From Chloroflexota bacterium (GTDB lineage: Bacteria; Chloroflexota; Dehalococcoidia; Tepidiformales; Tepidiformaceae): a stretch of DNA of 6,049 bases. Location of the stretch: assembly GCA_025350285.1 (NCBI GenBank), contig JANXYE010000559.1, forward strand, positions 1 through 6,049, written 5' to 3'. A program made the position numbers and the translations under genes. Below are positions 5,910-6,049 of the stretch, one piece after another. The notes under the pieces are model-generated. The model saw only the letters and a list, made by a program, of their open reading frames with translations. It was not told the origin of the DNA and made no database searches. Position 1 is the stretch's first letter. Each line of letters opens with the position of its first letter.

Positions 5910-6049
5910 GCCTTTGACGGATGGGTTTTTCGGGGACGCCGGAGCCCGTGCGTCGCAAAAGCCGCTCCGTATCCGTCGCGGCTAGGATTGCCGCGTGAGG
6001 TGGGCCGACCAACGACCGATGCCTCATAGCCGCGAGTGATAACGAGCGG
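5910..6049. other. Right-end intergenic sequence, no convincing gene
   Basis: The last 140 bases upstream of the copper promoter contain no supported gene on either strand. Two overlapping, mutually exclusive inverted repeats are present: CGGAGC/GCTCCG (5940-5945 and 5964-5969) and AGCCGC/GCGGCT (5960-5965 and 5978-5983). Neither has a U-tract. A plus-strand TAGGAT sits 6 nt before a GTG at 5995, but that frame closes after 14 codons. A divergent gene may begin beyond the edge. Confidence 0.5.

Noticed and set aside
5940..5983. Two overlapping inverted repeats as a terminator or riboswitch
   Set aside because: They are mutually exclusive 6-bp stems with large loops and no U-tract, which is expected by chance in GC-rich DNA. 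I do not recognise any riboswitch consensus.
5590..5985. A 131-codon plus-strand open frame antisense to csoR
   Set aside because: It covers a clear CsoR-family gene and its operator; its translation has no recognisable domain.
1..6049. tRNA or rRNA genes, CRISPR repeats, insertion sequences, phage genes
   Set aside because: I looked for these on both strands and found no cloverleaf-like segment, regularly spaced repeat, transposase motif or terminal inverted repeat.

Overview
The window is a GC-rich bacterial segment of ordinary chromosomal character. I see no mobile element, CRISPR array, tRNA or rRNA. Six protein genes account for almost all of it. The combination of a high-GC genome, an IspG of the 'QSMCAT...TQD' type, a Cys-His-His CsoR like that of Thermus, and two genes that look leaderless suggests a deep-branching, non-proteobacterial lineage. 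Chloroflexota is my best guess and Planctomycetota-like or Thermus/Deinococcus-like lineages are alternatives. The phylum is inference and weakly held.

Layout, left to right. (1) On the minus strand, the first 51 codons of a small, charged helical protein run off the left edge. (2) Upstream of it, also on the minus strand, is ispG, the penultimate enzyme of the MEP isoprenoid pathway. (3) A divergent intergenic region of about 220 bp separates ispG from a plus-strand metallo-beta-lactamase-fold hydrolase of the COG1237 type. (4) That gene converges, with only 27 bp between stop codons, on a minus-strand copper-resistance operon read as csoR, then copZ, then copA. (5) The last 175 bp hold the operon's promoter/operator and no convincing gene.

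The copper operon forms a complete circuit. CsoR, a Cu(I)-sensing repressor, probably binds a dyad overlapping the promoter core in front of its own gene. CopZ, a 69-residue HMA chaperone, carries Cu(I) in the cytosol. CopA, a P1B-1 ATPase, exports it. The unusual element is CopA's C-terminus. After the eighth canonical membrane helix there is a basic cytoplasmic linker, a ninth helix, and a domain of about 110 residues that reads as a cupredoxin. Topology puts that domain outside the membrane, where it could receive or use the exported copper. This fusion is the most interesting thing in the window.

A second theme is transcript architecture. csoR has no Shine-Dalgarno sequence, and a strong -10 hexamer (TATACT) lies exactly 6 nt before its GTG. 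ispG shows the same arrangement (TAGACT, 6 nt, ATG). Both are probably translated from leaderless mRNAs, while copZ, copA, the hydrolase gene and the partial gene have good ribosome binding sites.
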